From: Treponema sp. UBA4377
GTDB lineage: Bacteria; Spirochaetota; Spirochaetia; Treponematales; Treponemataceae
Assembly: GCA_002391235.1 (NCBI GenBank)
Contig: DGRX01000030.1
Coordinates: forward strand, 1-57,202
Direction of reading: 5' to 3'
DNA length: 57,202 bases
Below, piece by piece: positions 1-8,800 of this stretch. The notes below the pieces were generated by a model. The model did no database searches and had not been told where the DNA came from. It saw only the letters and a program-made list of their open reading frames with translations. The position numbers and the translations under genes were made by a program. Each line of letters starts with the position of its first letter. Within the stretch, counting starts at the first letter, position 1.

Positions 1-2
1 TG

Positions 3-959
3 CTTTTAAGCTACTGCTCTCCGTCTGAGATGGCGGACTTGGTGAAATACAAGATCACGCCCTTTGTAGGCGACGAGGAATACATAGGCTTTTTAGAGCG
101 CGCGGTCCAAAAGGCTTTCAAGGCCAAGAGCGCGGGAAACGCTAAACTGACCAAAAACGCGGCGGCCAAAAAGTTCGCAGTCCACTTGGCCGTTGACAGC
201 GGAATGGGCCGAGTCGGCTGCTTGCCGGAGGACGCGGCGGCTTTGGCAAAAAGAATATCGTCTTCTAAATTCCTATGCTTGGGCGGAATGTGCACGCACT
301 TTGCCAGCGCCGACGGAACTAGCGCGCGCGACCGCTCCTACGCCAAAAAGCAGCGCGACGCCTTTGCCGCCGCAGTCGAGTCGGTCAAGGCCGCCGGAAT
401 CAAGCCCGGAATCGTCCACGCTTCCGCAAGCGCCGCGCTTATGGACAAGCCTGAATGGCAGTTTGACATGGTCAGGCCCGGAATAATTTTGTACGGCTAC
501 TATCCCGACAAGATTACCGAAAAATACTTGCGCGCAAAAAAAACGCCGCTTGTCGTTAAGCCCGTCATGGCGCTTGTCACAGGAATCAGCGCGCTGCGGC
601 CTTTTAAAAAAGGCATGGGCGTTTCCTACGGCTCCACGTGGACCGCGACAAAGGACACGACGATTGGCGTGCTTCCAATCGGCTACGCGGACGGCCTTTT
701 GCGCCGCCAAGCCGGAAGTTTAAAGGTTAGCGTTGGCGGAAAGCTTTATCCTGTCCGCGGCCGCATTTGCATGGACCAGTGCATGGTTGACCTAGGAAGC
801 GCCAAGGGAATCAAGCGCTTTGACCGCGCCGTTGTTTTTGGCCCCAAGGAAAGCGGCGCCCTTTTGACCGCCGACGATTTGGCCGCCGCCGCGGGAACGA
901 TTAGCTACGAGATTTTAACTTGCGTCGGAAAGCGGGTGGAAAGGGTGTTGGTAAAGTAG
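3..959 (+). CDS. alr: Alanine racemase, 5'-truncated by window edge
   Basis: PLP-dependent racemase converting L- to D-alanine for peptidoglycan. The frame is open to the left edge of the window (in-frame codons from base 3, before the first internal ATG at 30), so the true start and the N-terminal strand with the PLP-binding lysine lie outside. What is visible is the rest of the barrel (VHLAVDSGMGRVGC, VRPGIILYGYYP) and the C-terminal domain with the catalytic-tyrosine segment MGVSYGSTW and the motifs GYADG and RICMDQCMVDLG. The C-terminus is of the usual family type. The gene ends 59 bases inside the convergent folC reading frame. The family call is secure; the gene is intact as far as can be seen. 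Confidence 0.93.
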   Translation, partial: LLSYCSPSEMADLVKYKITPFVGDEEYIGFLERAVQKAFKAKSAGNAKLTKNAAAKKFAVHLAVDSGMGRVGCLPEDAAALAKRISSSKFLCLGGMCTHFASADGTSARDRSYAKKQRDAFAAAVESVKAAGIKPGIVHASASAALMDKPEWQFDMVRPGIILYGYYPDKITEKYLRAKKTPLVVKPVMALVTGISALRPFKKGMGVSYGSTWTATKDTTIGVLPIGYADGLLRRQAGSLKVSVGGKLYPVRGRICMDQCMVDLGSAKGIKRFDRAVVFGPKESGALLTADDLAAAAGTISYEILTCVGKRVERVLVK

Positions 960-2382
960 CGCGGCTTACTTCGTCGTTTGATAAGATTTCCGCGGCCAAA
1001 TAAAAGCTTCCGGTGGCAAGCAATACCGCCCCGTCGCGCTTGGCGGCCTCAACCGCGCTAAGGATGGCCGCCTCGTAGTCTTCGTTTAAATCGCATTCCA
1101 AGCCGGCTTCCTTAAAGGCGGCGGCCGCTTTTTGCGGGTCGCTTTGCTTTGCCGAATTTAGCTTTGTAATCGTGATTTTTTCAAAAAGCGAGCGGCCGTC
1201 CTTTCCCTTAAAAAGCGGCGCTATATGGACAACGTCCTTGTCGGCGGCGCAGGCGAACAAAAGGCGCTTTGTCCGCGCGTCATCCGAGAAAAGCGCGTTA
1301 AAGGTTTCCATAGTTCCAGCGATTGAGTTCACTGTATGCGCTCCGTCCAAGACCAAAAGGCCGCGCTTGTTTGGCGCGCCGCGATCGGAGGCAAGCGCGA
1401 TTGTTTGAAAGCGCGCGGGAAGGGTTGCAGCCTCAAGGCCGCGCTCGATTGTGTCTTCCGAGATTTCCGGAAAGGCGAGGCGGACGGCGGCCGCGGCCAG
1501 GAAGGCGTTGTGGGCCTGAACTTTTCCCAAAAGGCTAAGGCGAGCCTTTAACGGCCGGCTAAAGAGCGGCGAGCGCATCTCGACGTTCATAAAGTATCGG
1601 GCGCTTTCACGGCCTGAATCGTTTGCGGCCGCCGCGTTTTGGCCTTGCGACGATTTCTCGTAGGAATATTCCAGGGCGTCGCAAAGCTCGTCGGCAAAAT
1701 AGAGGCTCGCGTATTTTTTGCGGGCGGCTTCTTCAAAGGCGGCGCGGACTCCTGGGCTTGTCGGCTCGGCGCAAAGGACAGGCGTGTTTTCTTTTATGAT
1801 GCCCGCTTTTTCGGCGGCGATTTTTTCCAGCGTGTCGCCCAAAAATTCCGTGTGCTCAAGCTCGATTGTGTTTATGACGGCGATTTTTGGACGGACGATG
1901 TTTGTCGCGTCCAAGCGGCCTCCCAAGCCCACTTCAAAAACATTCGCGTCTGTCTTTGCCGCCCTAAAGCACAAAAAGGCGTAGACAGTCACAAGCTCAA
2001 ACCAAGTGATTTGCCGGTTTGAAGGAAGCGCGCCGTTTTTTAGCGCGTCGACTTTTTTTTGCAATTCGAGCGCGCAAGACTCGTACAAAGCCTTGTCCAT
2101 CAAGGCGCCGTTAATAGAAACGCGCTCGTAAAAGTCCTTTATGTGGGGGGAAGTGTAGAGTCCGGTTTTTTTTCCGCTTGCGGTCAAGATGGAGCTGACC
2201 ATTCTTGACACCGAGCCCTTTCCCTTGCTTCCGGCAACGTGGACGCAGGGAGCGCTTTCTTGCGGATTGTTGAACTTGCCGCAAAGCCATTCTATCGTGT
2301 CCAGCCAAAAAATGTCTTTGGCCGGAAGCTTTTCAAAGTTCAAGAACGAGTCGAGCCAATTTTTAAAATCTATTTTAGTCAT
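901..2382 (-). CDS. folC: Folylpolyglutamate synthase / dihydrofolate synthase
   Basis: Mur-ligase-type ATP-dependent enzyme that adds glutamate to folates (and in many bacteria to dihydropteroate). The P-loop-like HVAGSKGKGSVSR lies about 45 residues from the chosen start; GLGGRLDATN and the C-terminal LDGAHTVNSI and LLATGSFYLAAEI motifs follow in the usual order. I chose the ATG at 2382 (MTKIDFK). A TTG nine codons upstream at 2409 is in frame but gives an atypical N-terminus. No clear Shine-Dalgarno sequence precedes the ATG. After the usual family end the protein continues for about 24 basic residues, and this tail is encoded opposite the end of alr (59-base overlap). About 493 residues, somewhat long for the family. 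Confidence 0.9.
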   Translation of the reverse strand: MTKIDFKNWLDSFLNFEKLPAKDIFWLDTIEWLCGKFNNPQESAPCVHVAGSKGKGSVSRMVSSILTASGKKTGLYTSPHIKDFYERVSINGALMDKALYESCALELQKKVDALKNGALPSNRQITWFELVTVYAFLCFRAAKTDANVFEVGLGGRLDATNIVRPKIAVINTIELEHTEFLGDTLEKIAAEKAGIIKENTPVLCAEPTSPGVRAAFEEAARKKYASLYFADELCDALEYSYEKSSQGQNAAAANDSGRESARYFMNVEMRSPLFSRPLKARLSLLGKVQAHNAFLAAAAVRLAFPEISEDTIERGLEAATLPARFQTIALASDRGAPNKRGLLVLDGAHTVNSIAGTMETFNALFSDDARTKRLLFACAADKDVVHIAPLFKGKDGRSLFEKITITKLNSAKQSDPQKAAAAFKEAGLECDLNEDYEAAILSAVEAAKRDGAVLLATGSFYLAAEILSNDEVSRATLPTPFPPAFRRKLKSRS

Positions 2383-2470
2383 ATAATTACGCCAGCCTTG
2401 CGTTGTCAATTTTCATATTCTTGCATGACAACAGGATAACCATTTTTCAAGCGATAAAAAACGCGCGAAG

Positions 2471-2600
2471 GAGCGGGGCGTCTTGCGGAAACACTCTGTT
2501 TGCGCCGCCGCGTCTAGCGGCGAAGTCAATAGTTACAAACGCAAACAGCGTGTAGCGACGCTAGCTAGCGGTTCCGCCAAGACGAAGCCGCGTCTGGGAG
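2471..2600. repeat. Large imperfect inverted repeat between folC and trpS
   Basis: The 325-base gap between the divergent folC and trpS genes holds a GC-rich imperfect palindrome. The arm at 2491-2504 (acactctgtttgcg) pairs with 2540-2553 (cgcaaacagcgtgt) with one mismatch. Further out, cgtcttgcgga near 2479 matches tccgccaagacg near 2573, with an offset. The loop side contains gccgccgcgtctagcggc. The rest of the gap, 2600-2707, is AT-rich and carries the trpS promoter and leader. The repeat may be a miniature mobile-element remnant or a structured RNA; nothing in it codes for a convincing protein. Confidence 0.5.
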
Positions 2601-2707
2601 CGTTTTTGTCGGTTAAACAATATATTTGTCCTTATATTCAAGTATAGTCCATATTGAAAAAAAAATCTATATAAAGTATTATATAAAAAAACTTTTAGGA
2701 AACAAAA

Positions 2708-3814
2708 ATGGCAAAAGACGAGATTGAATATTCTGACTTGAGCGGAACTTACGAGGCCGCGCTTAAAAAAAGCCGCGAGATTGAGGCGGACATTAAGGTT
2801 AATCCAAAAAAATACCGCGTCCTTACCGGCGACAGGCCCACAGGCCAGCTTCACATCGGCCACTATTTTGGCTCCCTTCAAAACCGCGTGCGCCTGCAAA
2901 ACCTTGGCGTTCCGGTTATGATATTGGTCGCCGACTACCAGGTCTTGACCGACCACGACGCCTACGACCAGATTTCGCAAAACACAAAGCAGCTGGTCAT
3001 CGACTACCTTGCTGCCGGAATCAAGCCCGGAAAGGACGTCGTGATTTTTCCGCACTCATACGTTCCCGAAGAAAACCAGCTTATGCTGCCGTTCCTTACG
3101 CTTGTAAGCAATTCGGAACTGGCCCGCAATCCCACTGTAAAAGACGAAATCCAAAAGGCCAAGGACTCAGGCGGCTTTAAGCAAGGCGTCAACGAGGGAA
3201 TGTACACCTATCCCGTCCACCAAGCCTGCGACATCCTTTTTTGCAAGGCAAACATCGTTCCGGTCGGAAAGGACCAGCTTCCGCACTTGGAGATAAGCAG
3301 AACGATCGCCCGCCGCTTTAACAACAAGTACGGCCAGGGAAAGGAGATTTTCCCGGAGCCTTACGCGCTGCTTGCAAAGACTCCGCTTATAAAGGGCTTG
3401 GACGGCCAGGCCAAGATGAGCAAGTCGCTCAACAACTGCATTTTCCTTCACAACACGGAAGACGAAACCGCCGCCTTGGTAAAAAAGGCCAAGACAGACA
3501 GCGACCGCCACATCACATACGATCCGGAAAATCGCCCAGAAGTGGCGAACCTTTTGCAGTTGATTTCGCTCTGCACGGACGAAGCGCCCGAAGCGATCGC
3601 CGAGCGTTTGGGAGACGGCGGCGGCGGAGCGCTTAAGGCCGAGCTTACAAAAGCGATTAACGAAAAGCTGCGCCCCCTTCGCGCCGAGCGCTCAAAGCTT
3701 GAGGCCAATCCCGACTACATCAGGCAAGTTCTTTTGGACGGAGTAAAGCAGGCCCGCGAAATCGCGCAGGCCACGCTTGAAGAAGTCCGCGCTTCCATGA
3801 ACATGGTAATTTAA
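2708..3814 (+). CDS. trpS: Tryptophanyl-tRNA synthetase
   Basis: Class I aminoacyl-tRNA synthetase that charges tRNA-Trp. The Rossmann signature TGQLHIGHYFGSL has HIGH at residues 49-52, and the KMSKS loop (QAKMSKSLNN) lies near residue 236. At 368 residues it carries about 35 more N-terminal residues than short bacterial TrpS. The ATG at 2708 is preceded by AGGA nine bases upstream and an AT-rich leader. Its stop (3812-3814) directly abuts the stop of the convergent zinc-ribbon gene. Confidence 0.95.
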   Translation: MAKDEIEYSDLSGTYEAALKKSREIEADIKVNPKKYRVLTGDRPTGQLHIGHYFGSLQNRVRLQNLGVPVMILVADYQVLTDHDAYDQISQNTKQLVIDYLAAGIKPGKDVVIFPHSYVPEENQLMLPFLTLVSNSELARNPTVKDEIQKAKDSGGFKQGVNEGMYTYPVHQACDILFCKANIVPVGKDQLPHLEISRTIARRFNNKYGQGKEIFPEPYALLAKTPLIKGLDGQAKMSKSLNNCIFLHNTEDETAALVKKAKTDSDRHITYDPENRPEVANLLQLISLCTDEAPEAIAERLGDGGGGALKAELTKAINEKLRPLRAERSKLEANPDYIRQVLLDGVKQAREIAQATLEEVRASMNMVI

Positions 3815-4216
3815 CTACAGCGCGCAGCGAGCGACGCCGGCGAGTATCACTGCAAGCGCGGCGAAGGTCACGGCGTAAATCCAAACGGGCAGGCTTCCGT
3901 CTCCGCGGGGCCGCCCGATTTTTTTTGCCGAAGAATGTTTTTTGTGAACGTAAAAATGGCCCTTCTTGTCGGCTGCCATTTTCATTTGCGCGGCCGCGGC
4001 GCTCATTCCTGCCACGCCTGGCTGGTCTTTTCCGCCATAGCCGCAGGAAGGGCAGCCGTTTGCGAACATGTTTGACGAGCCGGTTTTTCCGCAAACGGGG
4101 CAGCGGACCGACGAAAAAAAGCGGCCGCACTTTCCGCAAAAGCGCGCGCTTTGGGGCACTTCCGCTCCGCAGTTTTCGCAAAAGAATTTGGCTTGGGTTT
4201 TATGATTTGCTGCCAT
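3815..4216 (-). CDS. Zinc-ribbon protein with C-terminal membrane anchor
   Basis: A protein of 133 residues with two CxxC pairs at the N-terminus (CENCG and CGKCGRFF), a second pair of pairs (CPVCGKTG, CPSCGYGG), a lysine-rich linker and one hydrophobic segment at the very C-terminus (IYAVTFAALAVILAGVA). This points to a small tail-anchored protein with one or two rubredoxin-like zinc ribbons. No catalytic domain is seen and I assign no function. It is the last gene of a three-gene operon, 13 bases after the receiver/PilZ-like gene. Confidence 0.75.
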   Translation of the reverse strand: MAANHKTQAKFFCENCGAEVPQSARFCGKCGRFFSSVRCPVCGKTGSSNMFANGCPSCGYGGKDQPGVAGMSAAAAQMKMAADKKGHFYVHKKHSSAKKIGRPRGDGSLPVWIYAVTFAALAVILAGVARCAL

Positions 4217-4229
4217 CGATAGTTCCGCT

Positions 4230-4856
4230 TTATGTCAGTTTTAGTTCAAGCGCTTTTTCGTTGGACAAAACTTTAACGCCTACATACTTGTATATTTTGT
4301 TCTCGCCAAAAGTCGCTCGTTCGATTGTGTCTCCGGCGGCCAAATTTTTGACCAGGTCAGGAACGTCGCTCGCAAACTCAATTCGATTGTCCGAAAGTCT
4401 TTTTACGATTCCAGTAACCAAGCATTCGTTTTTTGGGTTTGTGAAAACAAGCTCAAATTTGGGGCCGTTTGAAACATAGCCAAAAGTTTGCTCGCTTTTT
4501 CCGGCCAAATATTTTTCGACTTTCTCCAAGCCTTTTTCGTCAAGGGAGTTGAACATTCCGAACACGCCCAAAGATCTTGCCTTGGCCTTTTCGTCGTCGT
4601 TCATCGGACGGGAGTTGTAAAGGATTACTTTTGGAACGACTCCGCCTATTCCGCTTTTTGTGAATTGGACGAAGGTTTTCCAATGCCTCGGATATTCCGC
4701 GGTGGAAATTATGACCATGTCTGGCGCGATTTCCTCAACGTTGTCCAAGGCCTTTAAGAGCCAGCGGTAAGTGATGATTTCCGCGCCCGACTTTTTTATT
4801 GCAGGAACGAGCGCGTTGATTGTTTGGTCTTCTTCTGCGATTAAAAGAACTTTCAT
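4230..4856 (-). CDS. Degenerate receiver domain fused to PilZ-like domain
   Basis: The start is the ATG at 4856 (MKVLLIAEED), which overlaps the stop of the upstream gene as ATGA; the longer frame to 4898 has no such support. Residues 1-120 look like a CheY-type receiver: acidic EED near the N-terminus and a lysine-proline turn at VPKVILY. The position of the phospho-acceptor aspartate reads PDMVIIS, that is Ser instead of Asp. Residues 125-208 resemble a PilZ beta-barrel (CLVTGIVKRLSDNRIEF) but lack an obvious RxxxR c-di-GMP motif. It is probably a signalling or scaffold protein that works without phosphorylation; the PilZ assignment is moderate. Confidence 0.7.
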   Translation of the reverse strand: MKVLLIAEEDQTINALVPAIKKSGAEIITYRWLLKALDNVEEIAPDMVIISTAEYPRHWKTFVQFTKSGIGGVVPKVILYNSRPMNDDEKAKARSLGVFGMFNSLDEKGLEKVEKYLAGKSEQTFGYVSNGPKFELVFTNPKNECLVTGIVKRLSDNRIEFASDVPDLVKNLAAGDTIERATFGENKIYKYVGVKVLSNEKALELKLT

Positions 4857-5806
4857 TCTGTTCCCAAGTTGTTTACGCTGTATCCATAGATTCGCCAAAT
4901 GCCGTCGCGCTGGCGAACATGATAAATGTATTCCTTTTTTTCGTAATAATTCTTGTACTTAAACCATTCGTAAACGGTTACTGTTCCTTCGGTTTGCGAA
5001 TAATTTGTTCTCTTGATTTCAAAGCGCTCAGGAATCGCGACGATGTCTTTTTCGATCGTATCCGCCATAAGCGAGGCTTTGTAATCGTTGATCATTTTTT
5101 CGCCATCCTCGGCGCTTGACGCGGCGTACTTATTGCGGCGGAGCGGATCCGACTTGAGCATTTCCTCTAAGTCAATGTAAAGGAAGAATTGGTCCCACAA
5201 TGTTTTTTGCCTTGCAACGATCGTTTGTTCGACAACCTTATCGGGCGAGATTTGTTCCGGCTGCAAAATCTCGGCCGTTCCCATGGACACCGGAATAAAG
5301 CTTGACGAAGCGGCCGAAGGAGTGGGGCGCACTTCAAGCGTCAAGCGGTTTGACTTAAGCTCTATGTACTTTGACTTGTACAGTTCCGGATAAAAAGAAA
5401 GCTCGATGTAATATACGCTTGGTTCGTTAAAATTCAAGAAGTTCTTCGCGTTTTCAACAAAGGAGTATTCCTCGCCTGTTTCAAGCGAAATCTCCCTAAA
5501 GTAAACCGTTTGGTTTGTCGTTCGCTTTCTGATTATTTGGTCCGTCTGTTCAAGGCGGGTGTTTTTTACCGTAAACGCAGAAAAGTCAACGCTGAACATT
5601 CTGTCGTCGGCCAGCTTAAAGCGCAAGGTTTCCGTTCCTGTGTTCTTGATAGTCACGTGAACGAAAATCGGATTGTCCTCGGCGCTTCCAGGGTAGTACA
5701 TGGTTCTGTCAAAAAACTTGATTGAAACGCTTGCCTTTGAAAAATCCGCAAAGAGGCTATGGGCAAAGAGCGCGAAAATCGCTATAATCAAAAAAGACTT
5801 TTTCAT
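4853..5806 (-). CDS. Exported protein of unknown function
   Basis: A protein of 317 residues with a clear signal peptide (MKKSFLIIAIFALFAHSLFA, cleavage before DFSKA). The following 150 residues look like an immunoglobulin-like or beta-sandwich domain (VHVTIKNTGTETLRF). The C-terminal part is charged and aromatic-rich (YEWFKYKNYYEKKEYIYHV) and may be a second small beta domain. No catalytic motif is recognised. AAGGAG precedes the ATG. It is first in the operon with the receiver/PilZ-like protein (4-base overlap) and the zinc ribbon, which suggests a periplasmic partner of that system. The family appears spirochaete-specific, which is inference. Confidence 0.75.
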   Translation of the reverse strand: MKKSFLIIAIFALFAHSLFADFSKASVSIKFFDRTMYYPGSAEDNPIFVHVTIKNTGTETLRFKLADDRMFSVDFSAFTVKNTRLEQTDQIIRKRTTNQTVYFREISLETGEEYSFVENAKNFLNFNEPSVYYIELSFYPELYKSKYIELKSNRLTLEVRPTPSAASSSFIPVSMGTAEILQPEQISPDKVVEQTIVARQKTLWDQFFLYIDLEEMLKSDPLRRNKYAASSAEDGEKMINDYKASLMADTIEKDIVAIPERFEIKRTNYSQTEGTVTVYEWFKYKNYYEKKEYIYHVRQRDGIWRIYGYSVNNLGTE

Positions 5807-5838
5807 GAAAACTCCTTTTTTTATTATCGGTATTTTTT

Positions 5839-8800
5839 ATGCATTCATTAGATAATATAGTAACAACTAAATTAAAAAAATGGCAAGAGCTTAACGCCGT
5901 CCTCGCTTCGTTAAGCCAAAAAGACGAAGGGGCTTTTCCCGCGCAAATAGAGGGCTTGGACGGCTCCTTGGCCTCGTTTTTTATAAAAGCCTATCTAGAC
6001 GAAAAAAAGTCAAAAAAAATTCAAGCCGCGCAATATGGAAGCGGCGCCCAAAGCGTCGGATGCCTTGACCTTTTGGCTGTCGCCGCAAGCGAGCGGGACG
6101 CGCTGGAATTGAAGCAGGACTTGGAAAGCGCTGTTTCAGGCGCGGAAATTTATTTCCTTCCAAGCTGGGGCATGGTTCCTTACAGGCCGGCTCCAAAGGG
6201 CGGCGCCGTCTTTGGCGAGCGGGCGTCTTTTTTGTCGCGTCTTTTGCTTAGGGACAGTTCGCCGCTGAACGTTCAGGCCAGGATTTTCATTGTTTGCTTG
6301 AGGGACTTGCTTTCTCCCGTTGGAGACCCCGAGGCGCTCAAAAAGAGGTCTAGGCTTTTGCGGAAGGGGCAGACGATTGACACTGAAAGTCTTAGCGAGG
6401 AGTTGGCTCAATGCGGATATTTTAGGGTGCCAAGGGCCAGCCTTCCGGGGGAATTCGCCCTTAGGGGCGAAGTGTTGGACATTGTCTTTCCGGGCGACGG
6501 AAAGGGCGTTCGCGTCACATTTGACTTTGACACGATTGAAAAAATCAAGACCTTTGTTCCCGACACCCAGGTGACGGAGCGGGAAATAGACAGCGTTCTT
6601 GTTTTTCCAATGAAAGAAGCGGCTTTTGGCGCGAAAGAAGTCGAAATTTTAAAGAAAAAAATCCAGGAATATGAAAAAAAATGTATAAAAAATAATACAA
6701 GTTCAGACGCTTTTGAGGAAATAAGTCTACAAAATGATACAAGTTCAGACGTTTTCTTGCCTTTTACCGACAAAGCCAAGGAAAAGCTGGAAGAGCGGCT
6801 TTTGGAATTGGAGGAGTTTGGCTCTTGCGAGGGCGAGGAATTGTTTTATCCCTTGCTTTTTAACAACTGCTTAATTGATTATTTGGCGCCGGGATCCAGC
6901 GTTTTTTATTTTGACTTTGACCGACAAATGAATTCCCAAGAGTATTTGGAAAGGGAGTGGTCGTCAATGTATAGAAAGGCCCGCCTTGACTCTCCTTGCT
7001 TTCCGCCCAAAATGGCCTTGCTGCCGCTTGAGAGCCTTTTGCCAAAAGCCAAAAGGTCTGTGATGCTTAGAACCTTGCATACGGATTTGCAGGAAGGGGA
7101 GCCTGGCAAAAACGGCCTTGCAGGAGGGCTTTCTTTCGCAAAGTCTTTCGTTTTTAACGCCGAGCCTTCAAGAAGCTTTTTCGGCAACATCAATTACTTA
7201 AAGGAACAGCTTTCTTCCCTGCAAACGGACGGATATGACGTTGTTGTTTACGCCGACAACGAAAACCAAGCCTTAAGAATCAATGAAATCCTTTCCGACG
7301 CCGTAAACTTTAAGGAAAGGCCCCTTGCGATCGTTCCAAAAGCGCTATCCGCCGGCTTTTCGGTTCCCGACATAAAGCTTTTTGTAATACAGGAAAGCGA
7401 AATTTTCGGCCGCCGCAAAAAGGCGCCAAAATCGATTAAAAGCGCGAAAAGCGTTCCGATTGACACCTTTGTCGAGCTTACGCCCGGAGACGTCGTTGTT
7501 CATGTAAATTACGGCATAGGCCTTTTTAAAGGCATTGAGCGCGTAAAAAGCGGCGGCCTTGAGCGCGATTACATCAAGCTTGAGTACGCCGACGAGGACG
7601 TAGCTTTTGTGCCGATAGAGCAGGCCAACCTTGTCCAGCGCTACATTGGAAACGAGGGCGAAAGGCCAAAGCTTGACCGCATCGGAAGCAAGGCTTGGGA
7701 AAACCGCAAAAGCCGCGTAAAGCAAGCAGTTGAAGAGCTGGCGCAAAAGTTGATTGATTTGTACTCGCGCAGAAAGGCTTCGGTCGGCTACGCCTTTCCC
7801 AAGGACACCGAATGGCAAACCGCCTTTGAAGCGGCCTTTCCGTACGAAGACACGCCGGACCAAATCACCGTCACAAAAGAAGTCAAGGAAGACATGGAGC
7901 GTCCCGTTCCGATGGACCGCTTGCTTTGCGGAGACGTCGGCTACGGCAAGACCGAAATCGCGATGCGCGCGGCTTTTAAGGCCGTTCTTGGCGGAAAGCA
8001 AGTGGCCTTTTTGGCTCCGACAACGATTCTTGCCGAGCAGCATTACGAAACTTGCCTGGAACGATTTAAAAACTTTCCGGTTTCTATAGCCATGCTTAGC
8101 CGCTTTGTGCCAAAGACGGAGCAGAGAAAGATTTTGGAAAAGCTTAAATCTGGCGGCGTGGACATCATCATCGGAACCCATAAGATAATCCAAAAGGACG
8201 TTCAGTTTAAGAACCTTGGCCTTATGATAATCGACGAGGAGCAGCGCTTTGGCGTTAAGGACAAGGAAAAGCTCAAAGAGCTTAAGAACAACATCGACTG
8301 CCTTGCGATGAGCGCGACTCCGATTCCAAGAACCCTGCACATGAGCTTTTTGAAAATCCGCGACATGAGCCTCTTGACGACGCCGCCGCAAAACCGCCAG
8401 GCCATAGAAACCGTAATCGATCCATACAACGATGACCGCGTCGCGGCCGCGATCCGCGCCGAGGTTGACCGCGGCGGACAAGTATTTTATTTGCACAACC
8501 GAGTCGAGACTTTGGAGGAGACAAAAAGAAAGCTTGAGCGTTTGGTTCCCGAAATGCTGATTGACACAGCGCATGGGCAAATGACAAGCGAAGAGCTTGA
8601 CGACATCTTCAGGCGCTTTAAGAACGGCGGCTTTCAAGTCTTGGTCGCAACGACAATCATAGAAAACGGAATCGACATCCCAAACGTCAACACGATAATC
8701 ATCGACAGGGCCGACATGTACGGCGTTTCGCAATTGTACCAGCTGCGGGGGCGGGTAGGGCGCAGCGACCGAAAGGCATACGCCTATATGTTCTATCCCG

